Below, piece after piece: positions 23,333 through 32,404 of a stretch of 64,000 nucleotides of DNA; position 1 is the first letter of the stretch; each line of letters begins with the position of its first letter. The notes beneath the pieces are model-generated. The model did no database searches, had not been told where the DNA came from, and saw only the letters and a list, made by a program, of their open reading frames with translations. The stretch is from contig NZ_BCMS01000001.1 in assembly GCF_001485435.1 (NCBI RefSeq), positions 1,993,501 to 2,057,500 of the forward strand, read 5' to 3'. The translations under genes were made by a program, and so were the position numbers. This DNA comes from Deinococcus grandis. Lineage in GTDB: Bacteria > Deinococcota > Deinococci > Deinococcales > Deinococcaceae.

Positions 23333-24289
23333 TTACTCGCGGGGGATGTTCACGTCGAACAGCGCGCGCACGAACTCGCGGCTGTCGAAGGGTTGCAGGT
23401 CGCCGGGCTGCTCGCCCACCCCGATGAACTTGATCGGCACGCCCAGTTCACGCACGATCGGCACCAGGATGCCGCCCTTGGCGGTGCCGTCCAGTTTCGT
23501 GACGATCACGCCGGTCAGCGGGGTGGCCTCGTGGAACTTCTTGGCCTGCTGCAAGCCGTTCTGGCCGGTCACGGCGTCCAGCACCAGCCAGACCTCGGCC
23601 GGTTCGTTCGGGTCGGCCTTCTCGATCACGCGGCGAACCTTCTTCAGTTCCTCCATCAGGTTGTGCTTGTTGTGCAGCCGCCCGGCGGTGTCCACGAACA
23701 GCAGGTCCGTGCCTCGCGCCGCGCGGGCGGCGGCCCCGTCGAAGGCCACCGCGGCCGGGTCGCCGCCGTCCACGCCCTGCACGACCGGGATGCCCAGCCG
23801 GTCACCCCAGACGCCCAGCTGCGTGCCGGCGGCGGCGCGGAAGGTGTCTCCGGCGGCGAACATGACGCTCCTGCCGCGGTCCACGTAGTACTGCCCCAGC
23901 TTGGCGATGGTGGTGGTCTTCCCCACCCCGTTCACGCCGATCACCATGACGACGTGACCCTTCGGGTCCACGCTGCTGCGCCGCGCGTCGGGGCTGAAGC
24001 CCAGCTTGCGGAACTCGGCGCGTCTGGCGTCGGGTTCCAGTTGCAGGGTCAGGGCGTCCATCAGCGCGTCCTGGAGGTTCTTGCCCTCGGCGCGGCGGAT
24101 GTCGTCGAGGATCTCCTCGGTGGCGGCGCGGCCCACGTCGGCGGCGATCAGGGCGTACTCGAGGTCCTCGATGGTGTCCAGGCGATTGGTGAGCACGTCG
24201 CGGACGTCACTGCCCAGGAAGCCTGCGGTGTCGTTGATCTGCTTGCGGGTCTTGGAGAGCCCGTCGCGGAGACGTTCGAGCCAGCTCAC
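23333..24289 (-). CDS. ftsY: signal recognition particle receptor FtsY
   Basis: 318 aa SRP-type GTPase that docks ribosome-SRP complexes to the membrane. N domain at about 1-95, then the G domain: G1 GVNGVGKTTTIAKLG, the SRP-GTPase insertion MFAAGDTFRAAAGTQL, G3 DTAGRLHNKHNLMEELKK, G4 TKLDGTAKGG, and the closing GVGEQPGDLQPFD. The long acidic A domain of enterobacterial FtsY is missing, as in many bacteria. GTG start. Last gene of a three-gene operon with the kinase and glutaredoxin-like protein. Confidence 0.95.
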   Translation of the reverse strand: MSWLERLRDGLSKTRKQINDTAGFLGSDVRDVLTNRLDTIEDLEYALIAADVGRAATEEILDDIRRAEGKNLQDALMDALTLQLEPDARRAEFRKLGFSPDARRSSVDPKGHVVMVIGVNGVGKTTTIAKLGQYYVDRGRSVMFAAGDTFRAAAGTQLGVWGDRLGIPVVQGVDGGDPAAVAFDGAAARAARGTDLLFVDTAGRLHNKHNLMEELKKVRRVIEKADPNEPAEVWLVLDAVTGQNGLQQAKKFHEATPLTGVIVTKLDGTAKGGILVPIVRELGVPIKFIGVGEQPGDLQPFDSREFVRALFDVNIPRE

Positions 24290-24372
24290 GCGGGCACTCC
24301 GGCGGGGGGACAGGGGTGATTCATGCGCTCACCATAGCGTCCCGGCGCGCGGTCGCGCGTCCCCGGACAGCT

Positions 24373-24651
24373 TCAGGTTCCGGACACGGTACGCATGAGG
24401 TGCAGCTTGATCTGCCCGGCGCGCGCGCGGCTGAACGCGCCCTTGCCGAGCACCTGTTCCGGCTGGCCGGGCGGCGTCCAGACCAGGACGGGCACGTGGT
24501 CGGTCCAGCGGGCGCGCAGGTCAGGGAACGCGTCGATGTCCACCGGGGTGAACGGGACGTTCATCGCGCCGAGGTTCGCGGCGGCCAGCTCGCACAGGTG
24601 ACACCCGGCGCGGGTGTACAGGGTGAGGGTGGGCAGGGGGGCGGGCGTCAC
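24373..24651 (-). CDS. glutaredoxin-like protein (DUF836 type)
   Basis: 92 aa thioredoxin-fold protein: LTLYTRAGCHLCELAAANL carries the CxxC-type active site (C-H-L-C), and HVPVLVWTPPGQ supplies the cis-Pro. Probably a cytoplasmic disulphide reductant or redox sensor. GTG start only 2 nt after the kinase stop (TGACCGTG), so it is likely translationally coupled to the kinase. Confidence 0.82.
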   Translation of the reverse strand: MTPAPLPTLTLYTRAGCHLCELAAANLGAMNVPFTPVDIDAFPDLRARWTDHVPVLVWTPPGQPEQVLGKGAFSRARAGQIKLHLMRTVSGT

Positions 24652-24653
24652 GG

Positions 24654-26735
24654 TCAGGCGGGCTGCAGGACGTGCGGGCGTTGCAGCAGCGACATGGCCT
24701 GCACCGGGGCGTACATGTCGTTCGAGGACAGCAGGTCCCCCACGCTGGAGTAGATGCGCAGCACCTGTCCGCCCTGACGCACGGCGTACATCTGCCCGTC
24801 CGGGCCGACCTGGATCAGCCAGGGCGCGTCGGCAGGCTCGCCGACCAGGGTTTCCATGGCGAAGGTCAGGCCCGGGGTGCCGTCCGCCTCGATCTTGCGG
24901 ACCTTGCGGGCGACACTGTCCACGATGTACACCGCGCCGAACTGGTCCACGCCCAGGCCCTCCAGGGGGCGCAGCGCGTCGCTGTTGCGGTCCAGGCGGA
25001 ACGCGAAGCGGCTGATGTACTCGCCCTGCGCGTTGAATCGCTGCACCTCGTTGTTGCCGGTGTCAAGGACGTACACGTGCCCGTCGGGCGCGGCGACGAT
25101 CGAGCGGGGCTTCTCGAAGCGGCCCAGGCCCTGCCCGCGCCCGCCGAAGCGGCGCAGGAAGCGGCCCTCGAGGTCGAAGACGACCACGTGGTGCGCCTCG
25201 GCGTCCAGGATGAACACCTGCCCCTGCGTGACGGCCACCCCGACCGGCTGGAGCAGTTCGCCGTCGCCCAGCCCGTACGGGCCGAAGGATACGAGTTCCT
25301 GCCCGTCCGGGTCGAGTTTGCGGGCCAGGGTGCCGCTGCGGCCCTGGCGGTAGTCGAGCAGCGTGACGAACATGTTGCCCTCGTGGTCGCTGGCCATGGC
25401 GTTGGGCGCGCCGGGCAGGCCCTGGGCGCCGCCGGTCTGGTCGCGCAGGCTGGCGCGCAGCTTGCCCTTGAGGTCCAGCAGGCGCAGCGTGCCGCGTTTC
25501 TCCTGGACGCTCAGGGCCAGCGCGACCGGGTCGTTGAACACGTCGTCGCTGAGCACCCCGGCATCGATGCGGGCGATCACGTCGTCCAGGGTGGGGCGCG
25601 AGGCGGGGTCCTTCTCGATCATGTGCAGGATCAGGTCGTTCAGTTTGCCCGGCACTTCCAGCCTCACCTGCTTGGGTGGTTTGGGGGACTCGAAGACCTG
25701 CTGGTGCACGACGGCCTCGTAGCTGCCCTTGAAGGCGGTTTGCCCGGTGACCAGTTCGTAGGCGAGCAGCCCCAGCGAGTACACGTCGCTGCGGGCGTCC
25801 ACGCGGTTGCCCTTGGCCTGTTCGGGCGCCATGTAGATGGGCGTGCCGACGCGCGCGCCGGTCATGGTCAGGCGGGTCAGGACCTTCCCGACCGCGATGC
25901 CGAAGTCCATGAGTTTCACGCCGCCGTCACGCAGCACGCCGTCGGTGAAGGCACTCTTGAGCAGCATGACGTTGGCGGGCTTGATGTCGCGGTGCACGAC
26001 GTTCTGCATGTGGATGTGGCGCAGCGCGTCGGCCAGGGCCCGCATGATCTGCGCGCTTTCGGTGAAGGTCAGCGTGCGGTTTTCCAGCACGTCCTCGAGG
26101 CTCTCGCCGTCCAGGAATTCCATGGCGATGTAATGCTCGGGGTCCTGCATGCGGTAGTCGTACACCCGCACGATGTTCGGGTGGTTGAAGCGCTTGAGGA
26201 CCTCGGCCTCGCGGTAGAAGCGCTTGACGAACTTCGCGTCCGCGAGGTACTTGTCCTGCGGGACCTTCAGCGCGACCGTGCGGCCGTCCTGGCGGCGCCG
26301 GGCGCGGTACACGCTGCCCATGCCGCCCACCCCGATCCGGTCGAGGACCTCGTAGTCCTGGAAGCGCAGGTCGCTGGTCACCTGCGTCTGCGTGAGGTTC
26401 GTGCGGCGCTGCACCTGCGTGGGCGCGGCGGTGCGCTGCACCTTCATGGGTTTGCGGCCCGGGCGGTCCAGGCTGGGCAGCAGCATGCGGCCCATGTGGT
26501 ACGCGGCGGTGGCGATCACGAACGCCGCGGCGACCAGCACGCCCTGCGCGCGGTTCAGGTCGCTCAGCTGCATCTCGGCGGCGCGCGGGCCGCCCACGCC
26601 CAGCGCCAGCGCGGCCAGCAGCGCGGCCAGCAGCCCCACCACGACGGCCACCGCGACGCTCAGCACCCGTTCGTTCAGGCGGACGGTCAGCAGGACGCCG
26701 ACGATGAACAGTGACGCGAGCAGGACGGGGGTCAC
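24654..26735 (-). CDS. membrane Ser/Thr protein kinase with C-terminal beta-propeller
   Basis: 693 aa. Three predicted membrane helices at about 1-17, 24-50 and 64-85. A Hanks-type kinase follows from about 130: GVGGMGSVYRARR (P loop), VALKVPQ (Lys), VVHRDIKPANVMLL, KLMDFGIAVG and GTPIYMAPEQAKG, all catalytic residues intact. From about 410 on there are NHL/propeller repeats (VGVAVTQGQVFILDAEAHHVVVFD, SIVAAPDGHVYVLDTGNNEVQRF, GVDQFGAVYIVDSVARKVRKI). Kinase-plus-propeller recalls the Deinococcus quinoprotein kinase RqkA, but orthology and PQQ binding are inference. GTG 26735 with a GGAG site is preferred to 26807 because a TATAAC box (26790-26785) lies between them. Heads an operon with glutaredoxin and ftsY. 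Confidence 0.88.
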   Translation of the reverse strand: MTPVLLASLFIVGVLLTVRLNERVLSVAVAVVVGLLAALLAALALGVGGPRAAEMQLSDLNRAQGVLVAAAFVIATAAYHMGRMLLPSLDRPGRKPMKVQRTAAPTQVQRRTNLTQTQVTSDLRFQDYEVLDRIGVGGMGSVYRARRRQDGRTVALKVPQDKYLADAKFVKRFYREAEVLKRFNHPNIVRVYDYRMQDPEHYIAMEFLDGESLEDVLENRTLTFTESAQIMRALADALRHIHMQNVVHRDIKPANVMLLKSAFTDGVLRDGGVKLMDFGIAVGKVLTRLTMTGARVGTPIYMAPEQAKGNRVDARSDVYSLGLLAYELVTGQTAFKGSYEAVVHQQVFESPKPPKQVRLEVPGKLNDLILHMIEKDPASRPTLDDVIARIDAGVLSDDVFNDPVALALSVQEKRGTLRLLDLKGKLRASLRDQTGGAQGLPGAPNAMASDHEGNMFVTLLDYRQGRSGTLARKLDPDGQELVSFGPYGLGDGELLQPVGVAVTQGQVFILDAEAHHVVVFDLEGRFLRRFGGRGQGLGRFEKPRSIVAAPDGHVYVLDTGNNEVQRFNAQGEYISRFAFRLDRNSDALRPLEGLGVDQFGAVYIVDSVARKVRKIEADGTPGLTFAMETLVGEPADAPWLIQVGPDGQMYAVRQGGQVLRIYSSVGDLLSSNDMYAPVQAMSLLQRPHVLQPA

Positions 26736-26965
26736 GGTCGGCTCCGGCGCGGGCGGGGGCAGGTGGGGCGCGTCATTGCCCCTTGTTATACAGGTCGGCA
26801 CTGTCACGCGCCTTACATCCCGCCCCCCGCATGCAGCGCGCCGCGTGCCCGGGAGCCAGCGCCCAGGGATGGGTGCGCAGCGACTCGAGCGCAGCGGCCG
26901 GGGGATGGCGCCCGTCCGGGGGGGGAGCGCGCGCGGGGCGTGTCACGCGGGGCATACTGGACGGG

Positions 26966-27022
26966 ATGCCCGCTTCAACGCTGCTGACCCGCCCGGAGGT
27001 GCGCCGTGGACTTCTGGCTTGA
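26966..27022 (+). CDS. possible 18-codon upstream ORF
   Basis: CATACT (26953-26958) is 7 nt before an ATG that opens MPASTLLTRPEVRRGLLA and ends at 27022, overlapping the start of the 27006 gene in another frame. If the transcript is leaderless the short ORF would be read first, and reinitiation at the GTG with its GGAGG site would follow. No conservation information is available. Confidence 0.3.
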   Translation: MPASTLLTRPEVRRGLLA

Positions 27023-28805
27023 ACTGGTCGAACTGTACGAGTACAAGGTGCAGGACCTCACGGAGGGCCGCGTGCCGCGCGGCGGGCGGCGCGGTCTGGC
27101 CGTGCTGCGCGACGAGCTGCTGGGCGCGCCCCTGGAGCCACCGCTGCTGCGTCGCCTGATGGAAACCGACCGGCAGTACCGCCTGCACCAGGGTAACCCG
27201 GTGCAGCACACCCGCCCCCGCCCCGGGCACGGCGGGCAGAGCACCTGGACGGCGCCGCCCACGGCGGATTCCGAGGAGTCGCGCGCCTGGGAGGAACTGC
27301 AGCTGCTGCAGTGGCACCAGCGGGCGGCGGCGCAGGCGCGGGACCTGACGCTGCGCTGGCAGCGCGAACCGGAATTCGGGCATCTGCGGGTGCTGTACAC
27401 CGTGATCGAGAACGCGGAGCGGCTCTCGCGGCCCGGCACGCAACCGCTGGCGGTGCCGCCCGCGCACGACGCGCTGATGGACCTGCACGACCCGGAGGTC
27501 ACGGGGCGTCTGGCGCAGGCGCTGTCCGCGCTGCTGCTGACCGAGGACGGCCGCACGCGGGTCCGCGCGGCCCTGTCGGCCGTGCACGCCGAGCCGTTCC
27601 CGCGCCACCCGGACGAGGACGTGCTCGCCGCGCGCATCGCGGCCGCCGAGCGCGAGCACGTGTCGCACGAGGCGCGCGAGGCACTCGTGCGGGCGCTGCG
27701 GGCCGAGTTCCCGCTGCCGCGCGACCCGCGCGAACGGCCCGCGATCCGCGCGGCGGCGCGGCACGTGGCGCAGCTGCTCGACCCGATCCTGGACGCGCTG
27801 CCCAAACCCAGTCTGAACGGCGCGCCGCAGGGCAGCATCCTGCTGGCGCAGCACGCGGGTAGCGCCATGCGCGTCCCGGACGACGGGGCCGAGCGGCTGA
27901 CGGTGTTCCTGCGCGGCGGCAGCGGCGCCCGCTGGCGCGGCCTGAACATCGAGTGGCAGCCGATCGGCCCGAACTGGCAGCTGCAGGTGGGCTCGCAGCT
28001 GACCCTCCTGCGCCCAGGGTTGCCTCCGCACGAGCGCTCGCAGACGCTGAAACTGCCCGACCAGCAGTTCCGGGCGTTCGTCAGCGGGGCGTACATGACC
28101 CTGGTGGTCGAGAGTCACACGGCGCTGGAACTGGGCCGGCGGGCGTCCACGGCGCGGGCGGCAGCGCTGCTGCTCAACCCGGCGCAGGATTTCGCGTTCC
28201 TGCGCCTGGCACGCGCGGCGGCGCAGGTGATGCGCGGCGGTCCGCTGCAACTGGAGAAACTCACGCCGGACAGCGCCCGCAAGTATCTGGACGCCACGCC
28301 GGACGTGCTGCTGTCCTTCGCGCGCAAGGGCGTGGAGACGCTGGTGGCGCGACTGACGCGTGTGGGTGCCGACGACGCCGCGCAGGCCTTCCGCCGCGCC
28401 GCGCAGGCACTGGGGCTGCACCGGGTGGTGGCCGACCGGCTGCATGCGGCGCTGCATATCGCGCTGCACGACCCGGAAACCATGCCCGAGGGTGTGCCGG
28501 TCACGCAGGTGGATCTCGCGCCGGGCGGGCACTTCACGAGCGTGGTCCTCAGCGACGAGCCGCTCACCCTGCACGTCGAGGGCCGGGGCGTGACCATCCG
28601 CTGGGACTACAAGGGGGAACTGGTCGTCATGATGCCTGGGCTGGCGCCGATGGTGCTGCACGACCTGCTCGTGGCGCGCCTGCCGGGCGGGAACCTGCTG
28701 CTGGTCCGGCACGGGTCGTGGCTGGGCGCGGCGCTCGCGCCCGACGTGCCTGTCCCGACGCTCGAGGCGGCCGAGCTGTCCACCGACGACATCCGCATGA
28801 ACTGA
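27006..28805 (+). CDS. large protein of unknown function (599 aa)
   Basis: No family recognised. No signal peptide or membrane helices. The N-terminal 300 residues are helical and Arg/Ala/Leu-rich with a Pro-rich linker at about 65-90. The middle (GAERLTVFLRGGSGARWRGLNIEWQPIGPNWQLQVGSQLTLLRPG) and the C-terminal VDLAPGGHFTSVVLSDEPLTLHVEGRGVTIRWDYKGELVVMMPG segments look beta-rich. GTG 27006 has a GGAGG site at 26994-26998. It is divergent from the propeller kinase, with only about 230 nt between the two starts, so a shared process is possible but unproven. Probably a Deinococcus-specific protein. Confidence 0.75.
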   Translation: MDFWLELVELYEYKVQDLTEGRVPRGGRRGLAVLRDELLGAPLEPPLLRRLMETDRQYRLHQGNPVQHTRPRPGHGGQSTWTAPPTADSEESRAWEELQLLQWHQRAAAQARDLTLRWQREPEFGHLRVLYTVIENAERLSRPGTQPLAVPPAHDALMDLHDPEVTGRLAQALSALLLTEDGRTRVRAALSAVHAEPFPRHPDEDVLAARIAAAEREHVSHEAREALVRALRAEFPLPRDPRERPAIRAAARHVAQLLDPILDALPKPSLNGAPQGSILLAQHAGSAMRVPDDGAERLTVFLRGGSGARWRGLNIEWQPIGPNWQLQVGSQLTLLRPGLPPHERSQTLKLPDQQFRAFVSGAYMTLVVESHTALELGRRASTARAAALLLNPAQDFAFLRLARAAAQVMRGGPLQLEKLTPDSARKYLDATPDVLLSFARKGVETLVARLTRVGADDAAQAFRRAAQALGLHRVVADRLHAALHIALHDPETMPEGVPVTQVDLAPGGHFTSVVLSDEPLTLHVEGRGVTIRWDYKGELVVMMPGLAPMVLHDLLVARLPGGNLLLVRHGSWLGAALAPDVPVPTLEAAELSTDDIRMN

Positions 28806-28888
28806 CGCGGACCGGCGCCGGTCCGGCGGCGCGGTGGGTGACGGGCGCCGGGTTGGTGGGGGCGGCGCGGGCGGGTACCATGAGCGGC

Positions 28889-29530
28889 ATGTCGGGTGTC
28901 TCGGTGTCTTGCGCGGTTGTGATTGCGGCCTTCAACGAGGAGGACACCGTGGGCGGGGTGGTGCGCGTGGCGCGGACCTTCACGCCGGAGGTGATCGTGG
29001 TGTCCGACGGCAGCGTGGACGGCACGGTCGGCGCGGCGCGGGAGGCCGGCGCGCAGGTCGTGGATCTCGCGGTGAATGTCGGCAAGGGGGGCGCACTGCA
29101 CGCGGGCCTGCGGGCGGCGCGGGCGGACGTGGTGATCCTGCTGGACGCGGACCTGACGGGCCTGAGCGCCGCGCACTTGGAGACACTGTGCGACCCGGTG
29201 CGGCGCGGCGAGCTGGACATGAGTATCGGGGTGTTCGAGGGCGGCGGGTTCGTGACGGACTGGGGGAACAAGCTCACGCCGCACCTGAGCGGGCAGCGGG
29301 CGTGCCGACGCGAGTGGCTGCTGGCCGTGCCGGACCTGGCGGCCGAGCGCTGGCCGGAACCGGCGATCACGCGGCACCTGAAGGCGACGGGGGCGCGCTG
29401 GGCATACGTGGAGCTGCCGAACGTGGCGCAGGTCGTCAAGGAGAAGAAGCGGGGCTTCTGGGGGGGTGCGAAGGCCCGCACGAAAATGTACGTGTCGCTG
29501 CTGACGTACCGGGCGCGCCGCCGGGGCTGA
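28889..29530 (+). CDS. family 2 glycosyltransferase
   Basis: 213 aa GT-A fold without membrane helices. CAVVIAAFNEEDTVGGVVRVA, VIVVSDGSVDGTVGAAREAGA and VILLDADLTGLSAAHLETL provide the nucleotide-sugar and metal-binding (DAD) motifs. The short size resembles soluble dolichyl-phosphate-sugar synthase-type enzymes. ATG 28889 is chosen over 28880 because TACCAT (28876-28881) would place transcription start at the later ATG. Acceptor unknown. Confidence 0.82.
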   Translation: MSGVSVSCAVVIAAFNEEDTVGGVVRVARTFTPEVIVVSDGSVDGTVGAAREAGAQVVDLAVNVGKGGALHAGLRAARADVVILLDADLTGLSAAHLETLCDPVRRGELDMSIGVFEGGGFVTDWGNKLTPHLSGQRACRREWLLAVPDLAAERWPEPAITRHLKATGARWAYVELPNVAQVVKEKKRGFWGGAKARTKMYVSLLTYRARRRG

Positions 29531-29566
29531 CCGGTCCGGGCGGCGCGATCCGGTGGTCCGCCGCGT

Positions 29567-30124
29567 TCAGCGGTTCAGGTCGATGGTGCTGCCGTCGGCC
29601 GTCTGGTAGCGGACGATGCCGAAGGCGGGCACGAAGTAGCTCAGCTGGACGCTGCTGCGGCCGCCGGTGACGGTCTCGGTCCGCAGGATCAGGGCGTTGA
29701 AGGTCCCGGCGGCGAGTTTCAGCGGGGCGGTGCCGGTGACGGTGACGGTCATGCGCAGCGGACCGCTGGCGGCCTGCCAGCTCTGGCCGGTCTGGAGGGG
29801 CCCGGCGGGGTACACGAGCAGCGGCGGGCTGTACCAGCTGAGGCGTCCGGCGGCGTTCACGCCGCGCAGCCACACGCTGCCGTCGGCGCGGTACTCCAGG
29901 AGGTCCTGGCTGTAGGTGGTGCTGCCGTACTGGTGACTGACGGGTGTGACCTTCACGCCGCGGTGCGTGACGGGCGCCCCGACGACTTGGGTTTCGCCGC
30001 TGCTGTACGTCCAGCGGGTGCCGGGGCGGTGCGGGTAGTAGTTGGGGTCCAGTGCGGGGGTGACGGCCTGAACGGCGGGCAGGAGGGTCAGGGCCGTGAG
30101 GAGCAGGGGCAGGAGGGGACGCAT
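29567..30124 (-). CDS. secreted protein of unknown function
   Basis: 185 aa with a signal peptide (MRPLLPLLLTALTLLPAVQA). The mature part is beta-rich: YYPHRPGTRWTYSSGETQVV, VKVTPVSHQYGSTTYSQDLLEYRADGSVWLRGV, then AGTFNALILRTE and YFVPAFGIVRYQTADG. This pattern is common in secreted bacterial proteins of the type 'Y.P...G..W.Y' with unknown function. TACCCT (30141-30136) lies 11 nt upstream of the ATG. The 278-nt gap to the next gene holds a 9-bp CTGCGAGAG/CTCTCGCAG hairpin (30243-30265) and nothing else recognised. Confidence 0.7.
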   Translation of the reverse strand: MRPLLPLLLTALTLLPAVQAVTPALDPNYYPHRPGTRWTYSSGETQVVGAPVTHRGVKVTPVSHQYGSTTYSQDLLEYRADGSVWLRGVNAAGRLSWYSPPLLVYPAGPLQTGQSWQAASGPLRMTVTVTGTAPLKLAAGTFNALILRTETVTGGRSSVQLSYFVPAFGIVRYQTADGSTIDLNR

Positions 30125-30402
30125 GAACGCCCCCCAGGGTAGCGTGCCGGGCGGCCGCGTGCCCCGTGATGCGCGGCAGGCCGTCCGGTACGGGGTGAAC
30201 ATGACCCGCTGCCGTGGACACGGTCCGCGTGCCCCGCTCCCCCTGCGAGAGGGCGGCTCTCGCAGTGCCCCCCGGCAGTGGCGCGACAGGGCGGAAGGGT
30301 GAGGGGGCCACCGGGCGAATCCGGATGACGTGGCATCACTCGACTCCCGTCTGGAGCGCCAGGGCCCGCTGTGCGTCTGTCCAGGGGCTTCCGGCGGGGG
30401 CT

Positions 30403-31254
30403 TCAGGGCTGCGCGGGGCTCAGGGTGAAGCCGCCCTTCGGGTTGGGGTGCAGCTGCGCGAAGGCGGTGTCCGGGTCGTGCGGCGTGCAGATGATGGCCC
30501 CTTCCTCGAACCACTGGCCCAGGTGGCGTTTGCGGGTCTCCAGGGTGGTGACGGGGTACAGGTCGTAGCCCATGATGTACGCGGTGGGCGCGTGGGCCAG
30601 GGTGGGGATCAGGTCGGCGACGTACACCAGGGTCTGCCCGTCCTGACGCAGCACGACGCCCTGCTGGCCGAGGTTGTGCCCGGGGAGCGGCAGGACGCTC
30701 AGGCCGGGGCGCAGCTCGTGTTCGCCATCTACGACCTCGAAGAGGCCCGCGTGCTCGATGGGGTCGATGTAGGCGGGGAGGTAGCTGGCGCGGCTGCGTT
30801 CGTGGGTGTGGCGGGCGTCGTGGAGTTCCTGTTTCTGCACGACGTAGCGGGCGTTCGGGAAGGTGGGGTCGCCCAGGGTGGTGACGTTCCGTCCGGCGTG
30901 GTCGAAGTGCAGGTGCGTGTTGATCACGAGGTGGATGTCGTCGGGGCTCAGGCCCAGGGCGTCCAGGCCCCGGAAGACGGTCTCGTCGCGGTCCAGGGCG
31001 TACATGGCCTCGAATTTCTCGCCGCCCTGGTCCCACATGCCGGTCTCGACGAGGATGTTCTCGCCGCCCAGCTGGATCAGCAGGGGGTTGATGCGCAGCC
31101 GGATGCGGTTCAGCTCGTCGGGGGTGGCAGCGCGTTCCCACAGGACGCGGGGGACGCTGCCGAACATCGCCCCGCCGTCGAGGCGGAACTGGCCGTCGGT
31201 TAGGGAGTGGACGGTGGCGGGGCCGATCTGACGGGACTGGATCCAGGTGCTCAC
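30403..31254 (-). CDS. metallo-beta-lactamase-fold hydrolase
   Basis: 283 aa MBL-fold protein. The metal motif is THLHFDHAG, with downstream ligands in PGHNLGQQGVVL and ADLIPTLAHA and a late H in IICTPHDPDTAFAQ. The LRINPLLIQLGGENILVETGMWDQGGEKF segment and overall layout resemble lactonase-like members of the family. Probably cytoplasmic. GTG 31254 is preceded by TAGGCT (31267-31262) with a 7-nt gap. Confidence 0.87.
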   Translation of the reverse strand: MSTWIQSRQIGPATVHSLTDGQFRLDGGAMFGSVPRVLWERAATPDELNRIRLRINPLLIQLGGENILVETGMWDQGGEKFEAMYALDRDETVFRGLDALGLSPDDIHLVINTHLHFDHAGRNVTTLGDPTFPNARYVVQKQELHDARHTHERSRASYLPAYIDPIEHAGLFEVVDGEHELRPGLSVLPLPGHNLGQQGVVLRQDGQTLVYVADLIPTLAHAPTAYIMGYDLYPVTTLETRKRHLGQWFEEGAIICTPHDPDTAFAQLHPNPKGGFTLSPAQP

Positions 31255-31278
31255 GCGCCCGAGCCTACCAGACGGCGC

Positions 31279-31833
31279 CTAACGCACGTTCGTCCGCGCC
31301 GTATGGACGGAGGGGTAGAATCCGGGGTGCAGCGTGGGCGCCAGGGCCAGCGCGAGCGCCTGCGCCCACACCGCCGGGCGGGTCACGAGCCCGCCGGTCA
31401 GGGCGCCCACCGTGCCCGCGCCGCGTTTCAGGTCGTGGGTGCCCAGCAGTTCGTCCATCACGCCGCCCAGTTCCTCACCGGCCAGGACGCGTGGCAGGGC
31501 GGCCTCCGGGACAGGCAGCTCGGCCGTGCGGGCGGTCAGGAGCACGCCGTCCCCGACGCGCGCGGCGGCCACCACCCCGAACAGCCAGCCGCGCCCCCGC
31601 TCGACCCGCACCCCACCCTCCAGGCCCACGCCCCAGGTCGCGCCGGGCAGCCGGGCGGCCCGCCGGGCGCGGTTCACGGCGCCCCGGCGGGTCTCCCCCA
31701 CCCCGACCGGCTGGTCGCGCACGCCGCTGGGGACCGCAACGCCGCTGACATCCAGTTCCGGGAACAGGACGGCGAACACGTCCCGGACGGGCTGCACCTT
31801 GCCCGGGTTCAACGAACCGACGAGGACTGTCAC
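31279..31833 (-). CDS. inosine/xanthosine triphosphatase (DUF84, YjjX type)
   Basis: 184 aa house-cleaning NTPase of the Maf/ITPase-like fold. VGSLNPGKVQPVRDVFAVLFP is the N-terminal family motif; VAVPSGVRDQPVGVGETRRGAVNRARRA and GVGLEGGVR (Mg-binding Glu) are the other signatures. It would hydrolyse non-canonical ITP/XTP and keep deaminated purines out of nucleic acids. GTG start overlaps the DinB gene stop by 4 nt (GTGA), so the pair is coupled. Confidence 0.88.
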   Translation of the reverse strand: MTVLVGSLNPGKVQPVRDVFAVLFPELDVSGVAVPSGVRDQPVGVGETRRGAVNRARRAARLPGATWGVGLEGGVRVERGRGWLFGVVAAARVGDGVLLTARTAELPVPEAALPRVLAGEELGGVMDELLGTHDLKRGAGTVGALTGGLVTRPAVWAQALALALAPTLHPGFYPSVHTARTNVR

Positions 31834-32255
31834 GCGCCCTCCGGTTCGGGCAGCGTGCCGTGCAGGCGGCGGATCAGCGCCACCTGCCCCCAGTGGTACG
31901 CGCTGTGCGCCGCCAGATCGGTCAGGACGTCCCGCGCGCGGCTGCTGGGGTCGGAGGCCAGGGCCTGCGCCTCGGCCAGCCCGGCCTGGAGGTCGCCCAG
32001 CAGGGCCGTCAGATCTGCGCCGCTGGTCGGCGCATCGGGCCAGACGTCCAGCCCGTCGGGCCAGCGGTCGGCGCGCCCGGTGGCCAGATCCAGGCTGGTG
32101 CGCTGCGTCACCTGCAGGTGCGCCAGGAGCGCCCCGAGCGTGTACGGCAGGCCCGGCACGGCGCCGGTGGCCTCGTCCAGGGTCAGGCCGCGCAGCAGGT
32201 CGCCAGGAGTGCGGAAGGCCGCGCCGCCCGCCAGGGCGTAGTGCAGGACGTTCAT
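31830..32255 (-). CDS. DinB-family four-helix protein
   Basis: 141 aa. The DinB fold is a metal-binding four-helix bundle related to bacillithiol/mycothiol-dependent transferases, a family expanded in Deinococcus. Metal-ligand pattern: LLAHLQVTQRTSLDL in helix 2 and HSAYHWGQVALIRRL in helix 4. ATG 32255 rather than the longer reading is supported by TACTCT (32268-32263) 7 nt upstream. First gene of a pair with the XTPase. Its precise reaction is unknown. Confidence 0.8.
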   Translation of the reverse strand: MNVLHYALAGGAAFRTPGDLLRGLTLDEATGAVPGLPYTLGALLAHLQVTQRTSLDLATGRADRWPDGLDVWPDAPTSGADLTALLGDLQAGLAEAQALASDPSSRARDVLTDLAAHSAYHWGQVALIRRLHGTLPEPEGA

Positions 32256-32404
32256 GCCGTCCAGAGTAGTGCAGCGCCGCGCGCGGGTCCTCAAGGGAGC
32301 CATAAGGAAGCGTGCGGGGAGCACCAACGCGCGCTGCACGCGGCGGTCACGTGCGGCTGCCAGACTGGTCCGCAGTGGCCCCCACCGGGGCCGGAGGCAC
32401 CGTC

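Noticed and set aside
26735..26807. Radiation/desiccation response motif upstream of the propeller kinase (GTCATTG near 26773)
   Set aside because: Only the 7-base core matches the 17-bp palindrome TTATGTCATTGACATAA; the flanks do not, so it is not better than chance.
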